Part shown: positions 1-8,976 of the stretch, piece after piece
Position numbering within the stretch: the first letter of the stretch is position 1
Layout of the letters: the number at the start of each line of letters is the position of its first letter
DNA from: Oscillospiraceae bacterium
GTDB lineage: Bacteria; Bacillota; Clostridia; Saccharofermentanales; Saccharofermentanaceae
NCBI GenBank assembly: GCA_902782125.1
Contig: CACZMA010000006.1
Coordinates: 109,526 to 173,525 of the forward strand
Direction: 5' to 3'
DNA length: 64,000 nucleotides
Made by a program: the position numbers and the translations under genes
Notes under the pieces: model-generated
Told to the model about the DNA's origin: nothing
The model's database searches: none
What the model saw: the letters and a program-made list of their open reading frames with translations, nothing else

Positions 1-557
1 AGTATCACACATCCATGAAGTATGTAGGAGCCATCCGTAAGGAGCTCGGATTCAGGACCGTGTTCAATATCTTAGGCCCCCTCACGAATCCTGCAACGCC
101 CGACTTCTTCCTGCTCGGCGTATATGACCAGTATCTTGCAGAGCCCGTCGCTCACGTTCTTAAGTCGCTTGGCGCGAAGAGGGCGCTCGTCGTATACGGC
201 GAAGATAAGCTCGATGAGGTATCCGGAAGCGCAGAGACTTTCGTTGCCGAGCTCAAGGAAGACGGAAGCGTGGTTACATATGAGATCAAGCCCGAGGATT
301 TCGGCTTTGCAAGATGCACCAAGGATGACATCGTCGGAGGAACACCTGAAGAGAATGCCGAAGTTACAAAGGGAATACTCTCAGGTAAGATCACCGATGC
401 AAGAAGGAACGTTGTCCTTCTCAATTCCGGTGCGGCTCTCTATGCAGCAGGCAAGGCAGGATCCATTGCCGACGGCATCAATGTCGCCAAGGACCTGATT
501 GACAGCGGCAAGGCACTTGATACAATGAACAGATTCATTGAACTGTCTAATAAGTGA
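1..557 (+). CDS. trpD: Anthranilate phosphoribosyltransferase, C-terminal part (5' end outside window)
   Basis: The reading frame is open from base 3 with no start in view. The first residues ([19 protein letters not shown], then [10 protein letters not shown]) match the conserved centre of TrpD, where anthranilate and PRPP meet, so about the first 150 residues lie upstream of the window. TrpD moves the phosphoribosyl group from PRPP onto anthranilate, the second step of tryptophan synthesis. The motif DEVSGSAET, typical of the family's C-terminal domain, is also present. The ATG at 15 is internal and not the true start. The stop codon is followed within a few bases by trpC, so the genes are co-transcribed. 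Confidence 0.95.
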   Translation, partial: YHTSMKYVGAIRKELGFRTVFNILGPLTNPATPDFFLLGVYDQYLAEPVAHVLKSLGAKRALVVYGEDKLDEVSGSAETFVAELKEDGSVVTYEIKPEDFGFARCTKDDIVGGTPEENAEVTKGILSGKITDARRNVVLLNSGAALYAAGKAGSIADGINVAKDLIDSGKALDTMNRFIELSNK

Positions 558-559
558 GA

Positions 560-1354
560 ATGACAATGGCTGATATCCTGGACACGATCGCGGAATCCAA
601 CCGTGAGATAGTAAGAAAGAACAAAGAGATAAAGCCCATGACAAAGGTCATGGACGAGGCGTTTGCCTGCGGCAGGGGAGATCTTGCTTTCGAGAAGGCC
701 CTTGCCAAAGAAGGCCTGAGCTTCATCTGCGAGTGCAAGAAGGCATCCCCTTCGAAGGGCATCATCTCCGAGGATTTCCCGTATCTGGATATCGCCGGGG
801 ATTATGAGAAGGCCGGTGCGGACTGTATATCGGTCCTGACGGAACCCGTATGGTTCAAGGGCAGCACGAAGTACCTTAAGGAGATATCCGATGAGGTCTC
901 CATTCCGTGCCTTCGTAAGGACTTCACTATCGACGAGTACATGATATACGAGGCTGTCACTTGCGGCGCATCCGCAGTCCTGCTCATATGCTCCATACTG
1001 GATTCCAGGACACTGGGAAGATATATCAGGCTCTGCGATGAACTGGGACTGTCTGCTCTCGTTGAAGCTCACGACAGCAACGAAGTCGAGATGGGTCTGG
1101 GTGAAGGCGCGAGGATCATCGGCGTCAACAACCGTAACTTAAGAGACTTCACCGTGGACCCGACAAACTGCCTGAGACTCAGGGAGATCGTCGGAGACAG
1201 GGCGCTCTTCGTGGCTGAGAGCGGAGTCAAGACTCATGAGGACGTGGTAAAGCTTACAAAGGAGCGCTGTGATGCGGTGCTCATCGGTGAGTCCATGATG
1301 AGATCTGAAGATAAAGTCGCTTTCCTGAAGGAATTAAGATACGGCAATGACTAA
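560..1354 (+). CDS. trpC: Indole-3-glycerol-phosphate synthase
   Basis: TrpC closes the ring of CdRP to indole-3-glycerol phosphate, the fourth step of tryptophan synthesis. It is a single TIM barrel of about 264 residues, the normal size for a monofunctional enzyme. Visible family motifs are ECKKASPSKG with the substrate-binding lysine, SVLTEPVWFKGS with the catalytic glutamate, CLRKDFTID with the catalytic lysine, GVNNRNL and AESG near the C-terminus. The frame is open from a GTG at 554 that overlaps the trpD stop. ATG codons at 560 and 566 are equally possible starts and none has a clear ribosome site, so the N-terminus is uncertain by up to four residues. It overlaps trpF by 8 nt. Confidence 0.95.
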   Translation: MTMADILDTIAESNREIVRKNKEIKPMTKVMDEAFACGRGDLAFEKALAKEGLSFICECKKASPSKGIISEDFPYLDIAGDYEKAGADCISVLTEPVWFKGSTKYLKEISDEVSIPCLRKDFTIDEYMIYEAVTCGASAVLLICSILDSRTLGRYIRLCDELGLSALVEAHDSNEVEMGLGEGARIIGVNNRNLRDFTVDPTNCLRLREIVGDRALFVAESGVKTHEDVVKLTKERCDAVLIGESMMRSEDKVAFLKELRYGND

Positions 1355-1958
1355 GATCAAGATATGCGGACTTAAGACTGAAGAAGACATAAAGCTTGTA
1401 AACGCATACAGGCCAGAGTACTGCGGCTTCATCTTCTGGGAGCCGGGCAAAAGATACATCACTCCCGATAAGGCGGCATCACTGATAAGGCTCCTGGATC
1501 CTGAGATCACACCCGTCGGCGTGTTTTTGGATGAAGATCCCCATAAACTTGCTGAGGTGGTACAATTAAGCGGCGTTTGCCTCGTGCAGCTCCACGGCAA
1601 AGAGGACGATGCATATATCGGCCTTGTAAGGGATCTTACGGGCAGGAAGGTGATCAAGGCGTTTAAGCCTGACACCGAAGAGGATGTAAGAGTGGCCGAG
1701 AGATCTTCCGCGGACATGATAATGTTCGATGCGGGCGCAGGTTCGGGCAAGACATTCAACTGGGATGTCCTGTCTGACTGCAAAAGGGAGTTCTTCCTCG
1801 CAGGAGGTCTCGCACCGGAGAATGCGGCTCAGGCGATAAGAACGCTCAGGCCCTTTGCACTGGATGTCAGCTCGGGAGTCGAGACGGACGGCAGCAAAGA
1901 TAAGGCTAAGGTAGAAGAGTTTATTAATAACGTGCGCACGGCGCATAGCAAAGGATAA
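1347..1958 (+). CDS. trpF: Phosphoribosylanthranilate isomerase
   Basis: TrpF carries out the Amadori rearrangement of phosphoribosylanthranilate to CdRP, the third step of the pathway. The protein is 203 residues, a normal single TIM barrel. The general-base cysteine is in [11 protein letters not shown] at the N-terminus and the general-acid aspartate in [24 protein letters not shown] and DVSSGVE form the C-terminal phosphate-binding loops. The start codon overlaps the end of trpC, which suggests translational coupling. A gap of only 4 nt separates it from trpB. Confidence 0.95.
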   Translation: MTKIKICGLKTEEDIKLVNAYRPEYCGFIFWEPGKRYITPDKAASLIRLLDPEITPVGVFLDEDPHKLAEVVQLSGVCLVQLHGKEDDAYIGLVRDLTGRKVIKAFKPDTEEDVRVAERSSADMIMFDAGAGSGKTFNWDVLSDCKREFFLAGGLAPENAAQAIRTLRPFALDVSSGVETDGSKDKAKVEEFINNVRTAHSKG

Positions 1959-1962
1959 AGAT

Positions 1963-3153
1963 ATGGCTGATTCAAAAGGAAGATTCGGTATTCACGGCGG
2001 ACAGTACATCCCCGAGACACTCATGAATGCCGTTAACGAGCTCGAGCAGGCTTACAACCACTATAAGGACGATCCCGAATTCAACAGGGAACTCACTTAT
2101 CTCTATGACGAGTATGCAGGCAGACCTTCAAGGCTCTACTACGCAGAGAAGATGACGAAGGATCTGGGCGGTGCGAAGATCTACCTCAAGAGAGAAGATC
2201 TTAACCACACGGGTTCGCACAAGATAAATAACGTACTGGGTCAGGCGCTCCTGGCAAAGAAGATGGGCAAGACAAGGCTCATCGCCGAGACGGGCGCAGG
2301 CCAGCACGGTGTTGCCACTGCTACCGCTGCAGCTCTCATGGGCATGGAGTGCGTAGTCTTCATGGGCAAGGTCGATACCGAGCGTCAGGCTCTCAACGTA
2401 TACAGGATGAAGCTCCTCGGCGCATCCGTCGTTCCCGTTGAAGACGGAACCGCGACCCTTAAGGATGCCGTATCCGCGACGATGAGGGAATGGGCTTCGA
2501 GGATAGACGATACGCATTACTGCTTAGGCTCTGTCATGGGACCTCATCCGTTCCCGACGATCGTAAGGGATTTCCAGGCGGTCATCTCAAGGGAATCAAG
2601 AGCGCAGATCTTAGAGAAAGAGGGAAGGCTTCCTGACTATGTCCTCGCATGCTGCGGAGGCGGTTCCAATGCCATCGGTTCCTTCTATCACTACATTAAC
2701 GATCCCGATGTAAAGCTCATCGGATGCGAGGCAGCGGGAAGAGGCATCGATACATTCGAGACGGCAGCTACAATCAACACTGGTAAGCTCGGCATATTCC
2801 ACGGCATGAAGTCCTACTTCTGCCAGAACGAATACGGCCAGATCGCGCCCGTATACTCCATCTCTGCAGGTCTTGACTATCCGGGCATCGGACCCGAGCA
2901 TGCGATGCTCCACGATACCGGAAGGGCTCAGTATGTGGCGGTAACTGACGACGAGGCAGTAGATGCTTTCGAGTATCTGTCGAAGACGGAAGGCGTTATC
3001 CCTGCCATCGAGTCGGCACACGCTGTGGCACATGCCATGAAGCTCGCTCCGACGCTTCCCAAGGACAAGATCATCATCATCACGATCTCGGGAAGAGGCG
3101 ACAAGGACGTTGCCGCCATCGCGCGTTACAGAGGAGAGAATATCTATGAGTAA
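1963..3153 (+). CDS. trpB: Tryptophan synthase beta chain
   Basis: TrpB is the PLP-dependent half of tryptophan synthase. It condenses indole, channelled from TrpA, with serine. At 396 residues it has normal length. The PLP lysine is in [10 protein letters not shown], the catalytic glutamate follows in [13 protein letters not shown], and GGGSNAIG binds the cofactor phosphate. SGRGDKD lies near the C-terminus. It is the conventional TrpB1 type that partners TrpA, fitting the trpB-trpA order here. Its last bases overlap the trpA start (ATGAGTAA). Confidence 0.97.
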   Translation: MADSKGRFGIHGGQYIPETLMNAVNELEQAYNHYKDDPEFNRELTYLYDEYAGRPSRLYYAEKMTKDLGGAKIYLKREDLNHTGSHKINNVLGQALLAKKMGKTRLIAETGAGQHGVATATAAALMGMECVVFMGKVDTERQALNVYRMKLLGASVVPVEDGTATLKDAVSATMREWASRIDDTHYCLGSVMGPHPFPTIVRDFQAVISRESRAQILEKEGRLPDYVLACCGGGSNAIGSFYHYINDPDVKLIGCEAAGRGIDTFETAATINTGKLGIFHGMKSYFCQNEYGQIAPVYSISAGLDYPGIGPEHAMLHDTGRAQYVAVTDDEAVDAFEYLSKTEGVIPAIESAHAVAHAMKLAPTLPKDKIIIITISGRGDKDVAAIARYRGENIYE

Positions 3154-3928
3154 TATTGCATCAGCATTTGAGAACAAAAAGGCGTTTATCCCTTTCATCA
3201 CCTGCGGCGATCCCGATCTTGCCACGACCGAGGAATGCGTTGTAAGGATGGAGAAGGCGGGAGCATCTCTTATCGAGCTCGGCATCCCTTTCTCCGATCC
3301 GACGGCTGAAGGCCCGGTCATCCAGGCTGCGAGCATCAGGGCTCTCAAGGCGGGTGCCACCACGGATAAGATCTTCGAGATGGTGTCGAGACTCCGCGAA
3401 GTAAGGGGAGTCAAGGTGCCGATGGTATTCATGACATATGCCAATGTCGTCTTCTCGTACGGCGCCGAGAGGTTCTGCGAGAAGGCAAAGGCCTGCGGTA
3501 TCTCGGGATGCATCCTGCCCGATGTTCCTTATGAGGAGAAGGGTGAGTTTGCGGATGTTTTCGCGAAGTACGACATGGACCTCATCTCGCTGGTATCTCC
3601 CGCGTCGGAGGACCGCATCCGGATGATCTCTGCGGAAGCAACAGGCTTCATCTACGTCGTGTCCAGCCTGGGCGTTACCGGCGTAAGGAGCAGCATCACC
3701 ACGGACATACACGCACTCTGCGCGAAAGTAAAGGAATCTTCCAAGGTGCCCTGCGCGGTAGGTTTCGGCATCTCCACGCCCGAGCAGGCGAAGACCATGG
3801 CAGGAGAGTCTGACGGCGTCATCGTGGGTTCTGCGATAGTCAAGCTCCTCGCACAGTACGGCAAGGATGCTCCTGATCATGTCGAGGAATACGTCAGATC
3901 AATGGTCAGTGCTGTCAGCAGCATCTGA
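3146..3928 (+). CDS. trpA: Tryptophan synthase alpha chain
   Basis: TrpA cleaves indole-3-glycerol phosphate to indole and glyceraldehyde-3-phosphate. The start is ATG 3146, which has a GAGGAGA site at 3131-3137 inside the end of trpB. A longer open frame from 3110 has no support. The protein is about 260 residues. The catalytic glutamate (Glu49 of E. coli) is kept in [10 protein letters not shown]. The second catalytic acid, Asp60 of E. coli (LADGP), is glutamate here (TAEGP), a conservative change that I believe also occurs in some other Firmicutes. GVTGVRSS and GFGIS phosphate loops are intact. It is the last gene of the operon. Its 3' end overlaps the convergent EamA gene by 30 nt. Confidence 0.95.
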   Translation: MSNIASAFENKKAFIPFITCGDPDLATTEECVVRMEKAGASLIELGIPFSDPTAEGPVIQAASIRALKAGATTDKIFEMVSRLREVRGVKVPMVFMTYANVVFSYGAERFCEKAKACGISGCILPDVPYEEKGEFADVFAKYDMDLISLVSPASEDRIRMISAEATGFIYVVSSLGVTGVRSSITTDIHALCAKVKESSKVPCAVGFGISTPEQAKTMAGESDGVIVGSAIVKLLAQYGKDAPDHVEEYVRSMVSAVSSI

Positions 3929-4819
3929 CTTGCGCTTAAGATACCCGTTGTTATAGAGGAAAGCGTATACGGATGATCCTATGATTATCACGTATCCTAT
4001 TATGCTGAGATAATCCGGAACCTCGCCCAGGAACAGCATGCCCAGGACAGCGGCGAAGATGACCGTGGAATAATCGTAGATTGATATCTCCTTTGCAGGA
4101 CATGCGGCATAAGCGGCAGTTATGGTGAACTGTCCGGCACATGCGGCAACGCCCGCACCGCAGCAGCACAGGAACTGTACGAGCGTGATCGGCTGATATG
4201 TGAAGATGATGAAGGGGATGCAGGCAATGCACGAGAAGGCGGAGAAGAAGGCCACGATGAGAGCCTTGCGCTCGCCGTTCTGACTGAGCTTGCGAAGGAA
4301 AGTATAAGCGATGCCGGCAGTGGCTCCGCCGATGAATCCGATGATCCCGGGGAAGACACTGTCGCTCGATATGCCGCCTATTAGGAAGGTCGGCTTGATG
4401 ACGAACAGAGCTCCTGCAAGAGCGACTATTATCGCGAGCCACTGATGGCCGTTGGCGATCTCTCCCAATACGAATATCGATGCGATGATCGCGAAGAAAG
4501 GCGAGAGCTTGTTCAGGATGAGCGCATCTGCGATGTTGATCTTGGATATGGCATAGAAGTTGCAGACCAGGCCTATCGTTCCGAATGCCGCGCGCATGAG
4601 AAGATACTTGAGGCTGCCCTTCTTAATATGGAACTTCTCGGGGGACCTGGCGAGCATGGGGATGGTGATGATGCAGGCAACCACGTTCCTGAAGAAAGCC
4701 TTCATGAAGACCGGCATGTCTCCGGCCAGATTGATAAAGAGCGCCATGACGGCGAACGAGAAGGCGGATATGAGAAGGTAGATGATACCCTTTTTCCTCG
4801 GATCGAGACTGCTGAACAT
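3899..4819 (-). CDS. EamA-family (drug/metabolite transporter superfamily) membrane protein
   Basis: This is an integral membrane protein of about 306 residues with some ten hydrophobic segments arranged as two EamA repeats, the pattern of ten-TM DMT permeases. The transported substrate cannot be told from sequence. The start chosen is ATG 4819 (MFSSLDPRKKG). A TTG ten codons upstream is open but less likely. There is no Shine-Dalgarno before 4819. Instead a good promoter (CTTCAA/ATTCTA on the plus strand, 4828-4856) puts the -10 box 8 nt before the ATG, which suggests a leaderless mRNA. The gene converges on trpA and their ends overlap. Confidence 0.85.
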   Translation of the reverse strand: MFSSLDPRKKGIIYLLISAFSFAVMALFINLAGDMPVFMKAFFRNVVACIITIPMLARSPEKFHIKKGSLKYLLMRAAFGTIGLVCNFYAISKINIADALILNKLSPFFAIIASIFVLGEIANGHQWLAIIVALAGALFVIKPTFLIGGISSDSVFPGIIGFIGGATAGIAYTFLRKLSQNGERKALIVAFFSAFSCIACIPFIIFTYQPITLVQFLCCCGAGVAACAGQFTITAAYAACPAKEISIYDYSTVIFAAVLGMLFLGEVPDYLSIIGYVIIIGSSVYAFLYNNGYLKRKSDAADSTDH

Positions 4820-4827
4820 GATGTAAG

Positions 4828-4856
4828 ATTCTATTATTAAGGCAGACAAACTTCAA
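4828..4856 (-). promoter_or_regulatory. Promoter of the EamA gene, start codon-proximal
   Basis: On the minus strand this reads TTGAAG, 17 nt, TAGAAT, ending 8 nt before the ATG at 4819. Transcription would start at or next to the start codon. Confidence 0.6.
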
Positions 4857-4884
4857 GTACGGCCAAATATCAGAAAACTGTGAT

Positions 4885-4913
4885 TTGACACTTGCGCCCG
4901 CCCCCAATACAAT
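4885..4913 (+). promoter_or_regulatory. Sigma-70-type promoter of the oxidoreductase-QueT cluster
   Basis: TTGACA (4885-4890), a 17-nt spacer and TACAAT (4908-4913) give a near-consensus housekeeping promoter. It lies 36 nt upstream of the ATG at 4949, which has its own GAGAGG ribosome site. Confidence 0.85.
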
Positions 4914-4948
4914 GGGTTGTGCTTATTAATTAAATAAGAGAGGCGCTT

Positions 4949-5908
4949 ATGTTCAATATCGGTATTATCGGATGCGGTACGATGTCGGCAAGGATGGCTG
5001 ACGCGATCAAGGGTGATCCTGACATGAGGATCGCAGGCGTTGCATCAAGAGACAGGAACAAGGGAAAGAAATTTGCCAAGGCTCACTGCGAGGATGCGAA
5101 GGTCTACACAGGCTATGAGAAGCTCGCTGCAGCAAAGGACATTGACCTTATCTATATTGCCACGCCCAATACATGCCACTATGAGAATGCGATCACATGC
5201 ATCAAGGAACATAAGAACGTTCTCATCGAGAAGCCTTTTGCGATGAGCAAGGCCGAAGCCGACAGCATCTTCACCGAAGCCAAGAACCGCGGCATATTCG
5301 TCTGCGAAGGAATGTGGCCGAACTTCATGCCTCTCCACAAGAAGATCAAAGAGTGGATAGACGGAGGCAGGATCGGCTCTGTCAGCTATATCAATGCCAA
5401 CCTCGGTTATGATCTGTCTGAGGTCAAGAGATTATACGATCCCGTCCTTGGCGGCGGCGCTTATCTCGACCTCGGCGTATATACAACGAATCTCGCACTG
5501 TCGTTCATGGGCGACAACATCAATGTATCGAGAGTGTTCGCAAGAAGACTGTCCACAGGATGCGACAGGGATACGACTTATATCCTCGAGACGGAAGACG
5601 GTTCCATCATGGCGAACTTCTATGTCACGATGGCGGCTGCTACAGACAAGAACGGAGCCATCATCGGAGAGAAGGGCAAGATCGTCATAACCAACATCAA
5701 CAACTACAGACGCATCGAGCTTCTTACGGCTGACGATGAACTCATCGAAGCATGCGATGCCGAAGGCGAGTTCTACGAAGGCCTCGTGTGTGAGATGAGA
5801 GCCTGCATGAAGGCAATTCAGAAGGGACGCATCCAGTGCACCGAGATGCCCTGGCAGAGGACGGCGCAGATCGCAAGGATCAACGATACCGTCCGCGCGA
5901 TGATGTGA
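4949..5908 (+). CDS. Gfo/Idh/MocA-family NAD(P)-dependent oxidoreductase
   Basis: A 319-residue Gfo/Idh/MocA-type dehydrogenase. The N-terminal Rossmann fold shows the nucleotide loop GIIGCGTMS at residues 5-13 and the diagnostic IEKPFAMS loop near residue 92, whose lysine is catalytic in the family. The C-terminal domain carries GGGAYLDLGVYT, a typical substrate-binding stretch. Members oxidise or reduce sugars, inositols or related compounds and some act on trans-dihydrodiols. The substrate here is unknown. It is preceded by a strong promoter and followed 25 nt later by queT with a good ribosome site, so the two may be co-transcribed. No functional link to QueT is evident. Confidence 0.9.
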   Translation: MFNIGIIGCGTMSARMADAIKGDPDMRIAGVASRDRNKGKKFAKAHCEDAKVYTGYEKLAAAKDIDLIYIATPNTCHYENAITCIKEHKNVLIEKPFAMSKAEADSIFTEAKNRGIFVCEGMWPNFMPLHKKIKEWIDGGRIGSVSYINANLGYDLSEVKRLYDPVLGGGAYLDLGVYTTNLALSFMGDNINVSRVFARRLSTGCDRDTTYILETEDGSIMANFYVTMAAATDKNGAIIGEKGKIVITNINNYRRIELLTADDELIEACDAEGEFYEGLVCEMRACMKAIQKGRIQCTEMPWQRTAQIARINDTVRAMM

Positions 5909-5933
5909 ACAGCTGCTTCGGAGGAATATATCA

Positions 5934-6464
5934 ATGAGTGAGATCTCAGAATCAGCCAAGAACAAGCGCAGGATAAGATTTATCGTCAACAACGGTATCA
6001 TCGCGGCGCTCTACGTCGTGCTTACCCTGCCCTTTGCACAGATAGCATACGGCCCCATACAGGTAAGACTTGCGGAAGTGCTTACGGTGCTCCCGATCTT
6101 CTCGATGGGAACCATCCCCGGCGTTACGCTCGGATGCTTCCTGGCAAACCTTTTCAACCCCGGCAACTTAGGTCCGATCGACATCATCTTCGGAACACTT
6201 GCGACTCTCATCGCAGGCTTCCTGTCATACTGGATCGGCAAGGTAAGCCCTTATCTCGGCATCATCCCGCCGGTGGTTGCCAACGGCCTTATCGTCGGCG
6301 GATATCTGCCGTTCCTTCTTGCTGACGGTTCTTCTGCCATCACGGCTCAGGTCGTACTCATCAGCATGCTCGAAGTAGCAGGTTCTGAAGCAGCGCTTCT
6401 CGTTGTCCTCGGCCTGCCTCTCATCGTCCTCATCAAGAAGACAAAGATAAAGGATCTGCTCTGA
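5934..6464 (+). CDS. queT: QueT-family transporter (queuosine precursor ECF S component)
   Basis: A 176-residue protein with about five membrane segments. It matches the QueT family in the stretches VRLAEVLTVLPIF, GTIPGVTLGCFLANLF and LGPIDIIFGTLATLIAG. QueT proteins are substrate-binding units of ECF transporters and are thought to import queuosine precursors such as preQ1 or preQ0. The shared energising module (EcfA/A'/T) is not in this window. In many Firmicutes the gene sits under a preQ1 riboswitch, but only 25 nt separate it from the upstream gene here and I see no aptamer. The stop overlaps the next start by one base. Confidence 0.88.
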   Translation: MSEISESAKNKRRIRFIVNNGIIAALYVVLTLPFAQIAYGPIQVRLAEVLTVLPIFSMGTIPGVTLGCFLANLFNPGNLGPIDIIFGTLATLIAGFLSYWIGKVSPYLGIIPPVVANGLIVGGYLPFLLADGSSAITAQVVLISMLEVAGSEAALLVVLGLPLIVLIKKTKIKDLL

Positions 6465-7078
6465 TGCCTCAGTACTTTGAACCCGTACCTACTACCGCGA
6501 GCGACCGTAAGACCTTCAAGTATACGGGTCTTAACCGCAACCTCACATTCACCACGGATACGTCGGTGTTCTCGAGGAGCGGCGTTGATTTCGGGACGGA
6601 CCTCCTTCTCGAAGAGTCCGTGAAAGACATCAAGGCGCGTGGGATCAAGCCCATGCACATGCTCGATCTCGGTTGCGGCGCGGGGATAGTCGGAGTGACG
6701 TTCAAGAGCTACTTTGCAAGGTGCGAGGTCTACGGGACTGACGTCAACACGCGTGCGGTGGCGCTCGCGGAAGAGAACGCCGTAAACAACAACGCGGACT
6801 GCACGTTCCTGGCGAGTGATGTAACGTCGGCTTTGCCTGAAGGCCTTCTATTTGATACGATACTAACGAATCCTCCCGTCAGGGCAGGCAAGAAGACAGT
6901 GTTCCGGTTCTACGAAGAGTCTTTCGCCAGGCTGGAGCCGGGCGGAAGCCTCTACGTTGTGCTCCAGCGTAAGCAGGGCGCGCCGTCCACGAAAGCAAAG
7001 CTCACCGAGCTCTTCGGCAACTGTACGAATGTCGCGACCGACGGCGGATACCACATAATGAGAGCAGACAAGACATGA
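6464..7078 (+). CDS. Class I SAM-dependent methyltransferase, RsmC-like
   Basis: A 204-residue methyltransferase. The SAM-binding loop is LDLGCGAGIVGV (about residues 66-77) and the target-base motif is TNPPVR (about 132-137). NPP(F/Y/V) motifs of this type are found in N2-guanine and related methyltransferases that act on exocyclic amines. The closest well-known group is the single-domain RsmC-like family, whose E. coli namesake methylates 16S rRNA G1207. Actual substrate is inferred, not shown. The start overlaps the queT stop (TGATG) and the end overlaps the next gene (ATGA), so translation is coupled. Confidence 0.82.
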   Translation: MPQYFEPVPTTASDRKTFKYTGLNRNLTFTTDTSVFSRSGVDFGTDLLLEESVKDIKARGIKPMHMLDLGCGAGIVGVTFKSYFARCEVYGTDVNTRAVALAEENAVNNNADCTFLASDVTSALPEGLLFDTILTNPPVRAGKKTVFRFYEESFARLEPGGSLYVVLQRKQGAPSTKAKLTELFGNCTNVATDGGYHIMRADKT

Positions 7079-8073
7079 CATTGCCGTATCCTTTCCTCGA
7101 ATCCTATACGATGTTCTTCATCTACAGCTTCATCGGCTGGATAGTCGAAGTCATCTACTACGGTGTAACGGAGGGAAGGTTCATCAACAGAGGCTTCCTC
7201 GCGGGACCCATGTGCCCCGTGTACGGCATCGGCTTCTATGCTGCAATATGGCTGTTCAATCCCTTCGTCGGGAATTTCTTCGTCATCTTCTTCGGTACTG
7301 CCACTGCGGCAACCATCGTGGAACTCATCGCAGGCATCATTCTTTACCACACATTCCACATGAGGTGGTGGGACTACTCCGAATATAAGCTCAATTTCCA
7401 CGGCTACATCTGCCTCAGGTTCTACATCTACTGGGGCATTGCATGCTCGCTCGGACTCTACGTGCTGCATCCGGCAGTGCTCTGGGTAGTAAACAATGTT
7501 CCCTACCTCGCGAAAGTCATCATCGTCTCCGTCTTCACGCTGCTCATGATCATCGACATCATAACCACGATAGGAACGATCATCGGCTTCAGGAAGAAGC
7601 TTGCCGCATTCGCGAGAGTCACATCGGGCGTTAAGGTCGTATCGGACAAGATCGGAGAGCAGATCTACAGCGGCGTCGATACGGTGGTTACGGTATCAGA
7701 ACCAACGAAAAGGCACTACGACGAATACAGGAAGTTGGTACTCGAGAACAGGAAGGCAGAACATGAACTCGCCGCTACGCACAGAGCGGAAGAGAAGGCC
7801 TTTGCCGAGCAGTTCACCGCTGCGGAGATGGAGAGCATCAAGCTTGCCAAGAAGGCCGCGGCAGGCGCCAGGGATACATTCATCCATTCGTTCAAGTATT
7901 CGGAGCAGCGTATCCTGGCGATAGTATCCAATGTAAGCGATCTCCCTTCTTCGGCATTGGGAAGGCTTAAGAAGCTCGTCAGATACAAGGAGCACGGCAT
8001 CTACACCGAAGAACAGACTGATATCCCCGATATAGATATCGAACAGGATCCTCTGGATTCTGCGGGTCTGTAA
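7075..8073 (+). CDS. CmpB-like (putative ABC-transporter type IV) membrane protein
   Basis: A 332-residue protein. The N-terminal half has about five membrane segments and resembles the CmpB / 'putative ABC-transporter type IV' family common in Firmicutes (SFIGWIVEVIYYGVTEGRFINRGFLAGPMCPVYG spans the recognisable motif; key residues are the GWxxE and RGFLxGPxCPxYG patterns). The C-terminal 150 residues are hydrophilic, rich in Lys, Glu and Ala, and look helical or coiled-coil, probably cytoplasmic. No member's function is firmly established as far as I know. It overlaps the methyltransferase gene by 4 nt and ends a run of coupled genes. Confidence 0.75.
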   Translation: MTLPYPFLESYTMFFIYSFIGWIVEVIYYGVTEGRFINRGFLAGPMCPVYGIGFYAAIWLFNPFVGNFFVIFFGTATAATIVELIAGIILYHTFHMRWWDYSEYKLNFHGYICLRFYIYWGIACSLGLYVLHPAVLWVVNNVPYLAKVIIVSVFTLLMIIDIITTIGTIIGFRKKLAAFARVTSGVKVVSDKIGEQIYSGVDTVVTVSEPTKRHYDEYRKLVLENRKAEHELAATHRAEEKAFAEQFTAAEMESIKLAKKAAAGARDTFIHSFKYSEQRILAIVSNVSDLPSSALGRLKKLVRYKEHGIYTEEQTDIPDIDIEQDPLDSAGL

Positions 8074-8124
8074 TTAAACACTCTCATCGGTTATAATATG
8101 CGCGTAATTTAAGGAGGCATATAT

Positions 8125-8976
8125 ATGTCATCAGCATGTGATTCGTGCCCGTCAAAGGACGGCTGCACATCCCAGGATACTTGTCCTACGGCTAACGGCG
8201 CTCCTGCCAGGGAGCCCCTCGCACAAGGATCCTCCATCAAGACGGTAATCGGTATCGCCAGCGGCAAGGGCGGCGTAGGCAAGTCATTCGTCACTTCTAC
8301 TCTCGCGGTATCACTGGCCCGCAAAGGCCTTAAGGTAGGCATCATGGATGCAGACGTAACAGGTCCTTCCATCCCCCAGTCATTCGGCTTTGCCGAGAAC
8401 CTTCAGGCGAATGCAGACGGCCTCATCATCCCTGCAGAGACCAAGACCGGCATCAAGGCGGTCAGCGTCAATCTGCTCCTCGAGAACAAGGAAGCTCCCG
8501 TTATCTGGAGAGGACCGGTTCTCAATTCTCTCGTAAGACAGTTCTGGGGACAGACTGACTGGGGCACGCTTGATGTCCTGCTCATCGATATGCCTCCGGG
8601 CACCGGAGACGTACCCCTTACGGTATTCCAGGCGATCCCCATTGACGGTATCGTTCTTGTTGCCACATCTCAGGATCTCGTATCCATGATCGTCAACAAG
8701 GCAAGGAACATGGCTTCCATGATGAACGTCAAGGTATTGGGCCTCGTCGAGAACATGAGCTATATCAAGTGCCCTGACTGCGGCAAGGAGATAAGGCTCT
8801 ACGGCGACGGCACAAATCTCGAGAAGTCCGCTTCCGAGATCGGCGCTTCTGTCCTCGACCGCCTGCCCCTCGATCCCGAGGTCACAAAGCTTGTGGATTC
8901 GGGCAATACCGAGCAGATCGCAGAAGACATACTCAAGGGTACGACCGATATGTGCCTTAAGCTCATAGAGTCATGA
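8125..8976 (+). CDS. mrp: Mrp/NBP35-family P-loop ATPase (iron-sulfur carrier)
   Basis: A 283-residue ATPase of the Mrp/ApbC/Nbp35 group, which bind and pass on Fe-S clusters. The deviant Walker A motif GKGGVGKS (about residues 50-57) and the MPPGTGD loop are present. The C-terminal CPDCGKE provides the CxxC that holds the bridging cluster in dimers. The N-terminal 20 residues add four cysteines (CDSCPSKDGC...C), seen in many anaerobe members. The ribosome site is AAGGAGG at 8112-8118, 7 nt before the ATG. A TATAAT at 8092-8097 may be the -10 box. It overlaps the lipoprotein gene by 4 nt. Confidence 0.93.
   Translation: MSSACDSCPSKDGCTSQDTCPTANGAPAREPLAQGSSIKTVIGIASGKGGVGKSFVTSTLAVSLARKGLKVGIMDADVTGPSIPQSFGFAENLQANADGLIIPAETKTGIKAVSVNLLLENKEAPVIWRGPVLNSLVRQFWGQTDWGTLDVLLIDMPPGTGDVPLTVFQAIPIDGIVLVATSQDLVSMIVNKARNMASMMNVKVLGLVENMSYIKCPDCGKEIRLYGDGTNLEKSASEIGASVLDRLPLDPEVTKLVDSGNTEQIAEDILKGTTDMCLKLIES

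Noticed and set aside
2611..3513. A 300-codon minus-strand frame
   Set aside because: It overlaps trpB and trpA, both with complete catalytic motifs. No recognisable domain or promoter.
5909..5933. preQ1 riboswitch before queT
   Set aside because: The gap is only 25 nt and holds just a ribosome site, so there is no room for an aptamer outside the upstream gene.
8092..8125. mrp as another leaderless gene
   Set aside because: The TATAAT box is 27 nt before the ATG and a strong AAGGAGG site lies in between, so a normal leader is expected.
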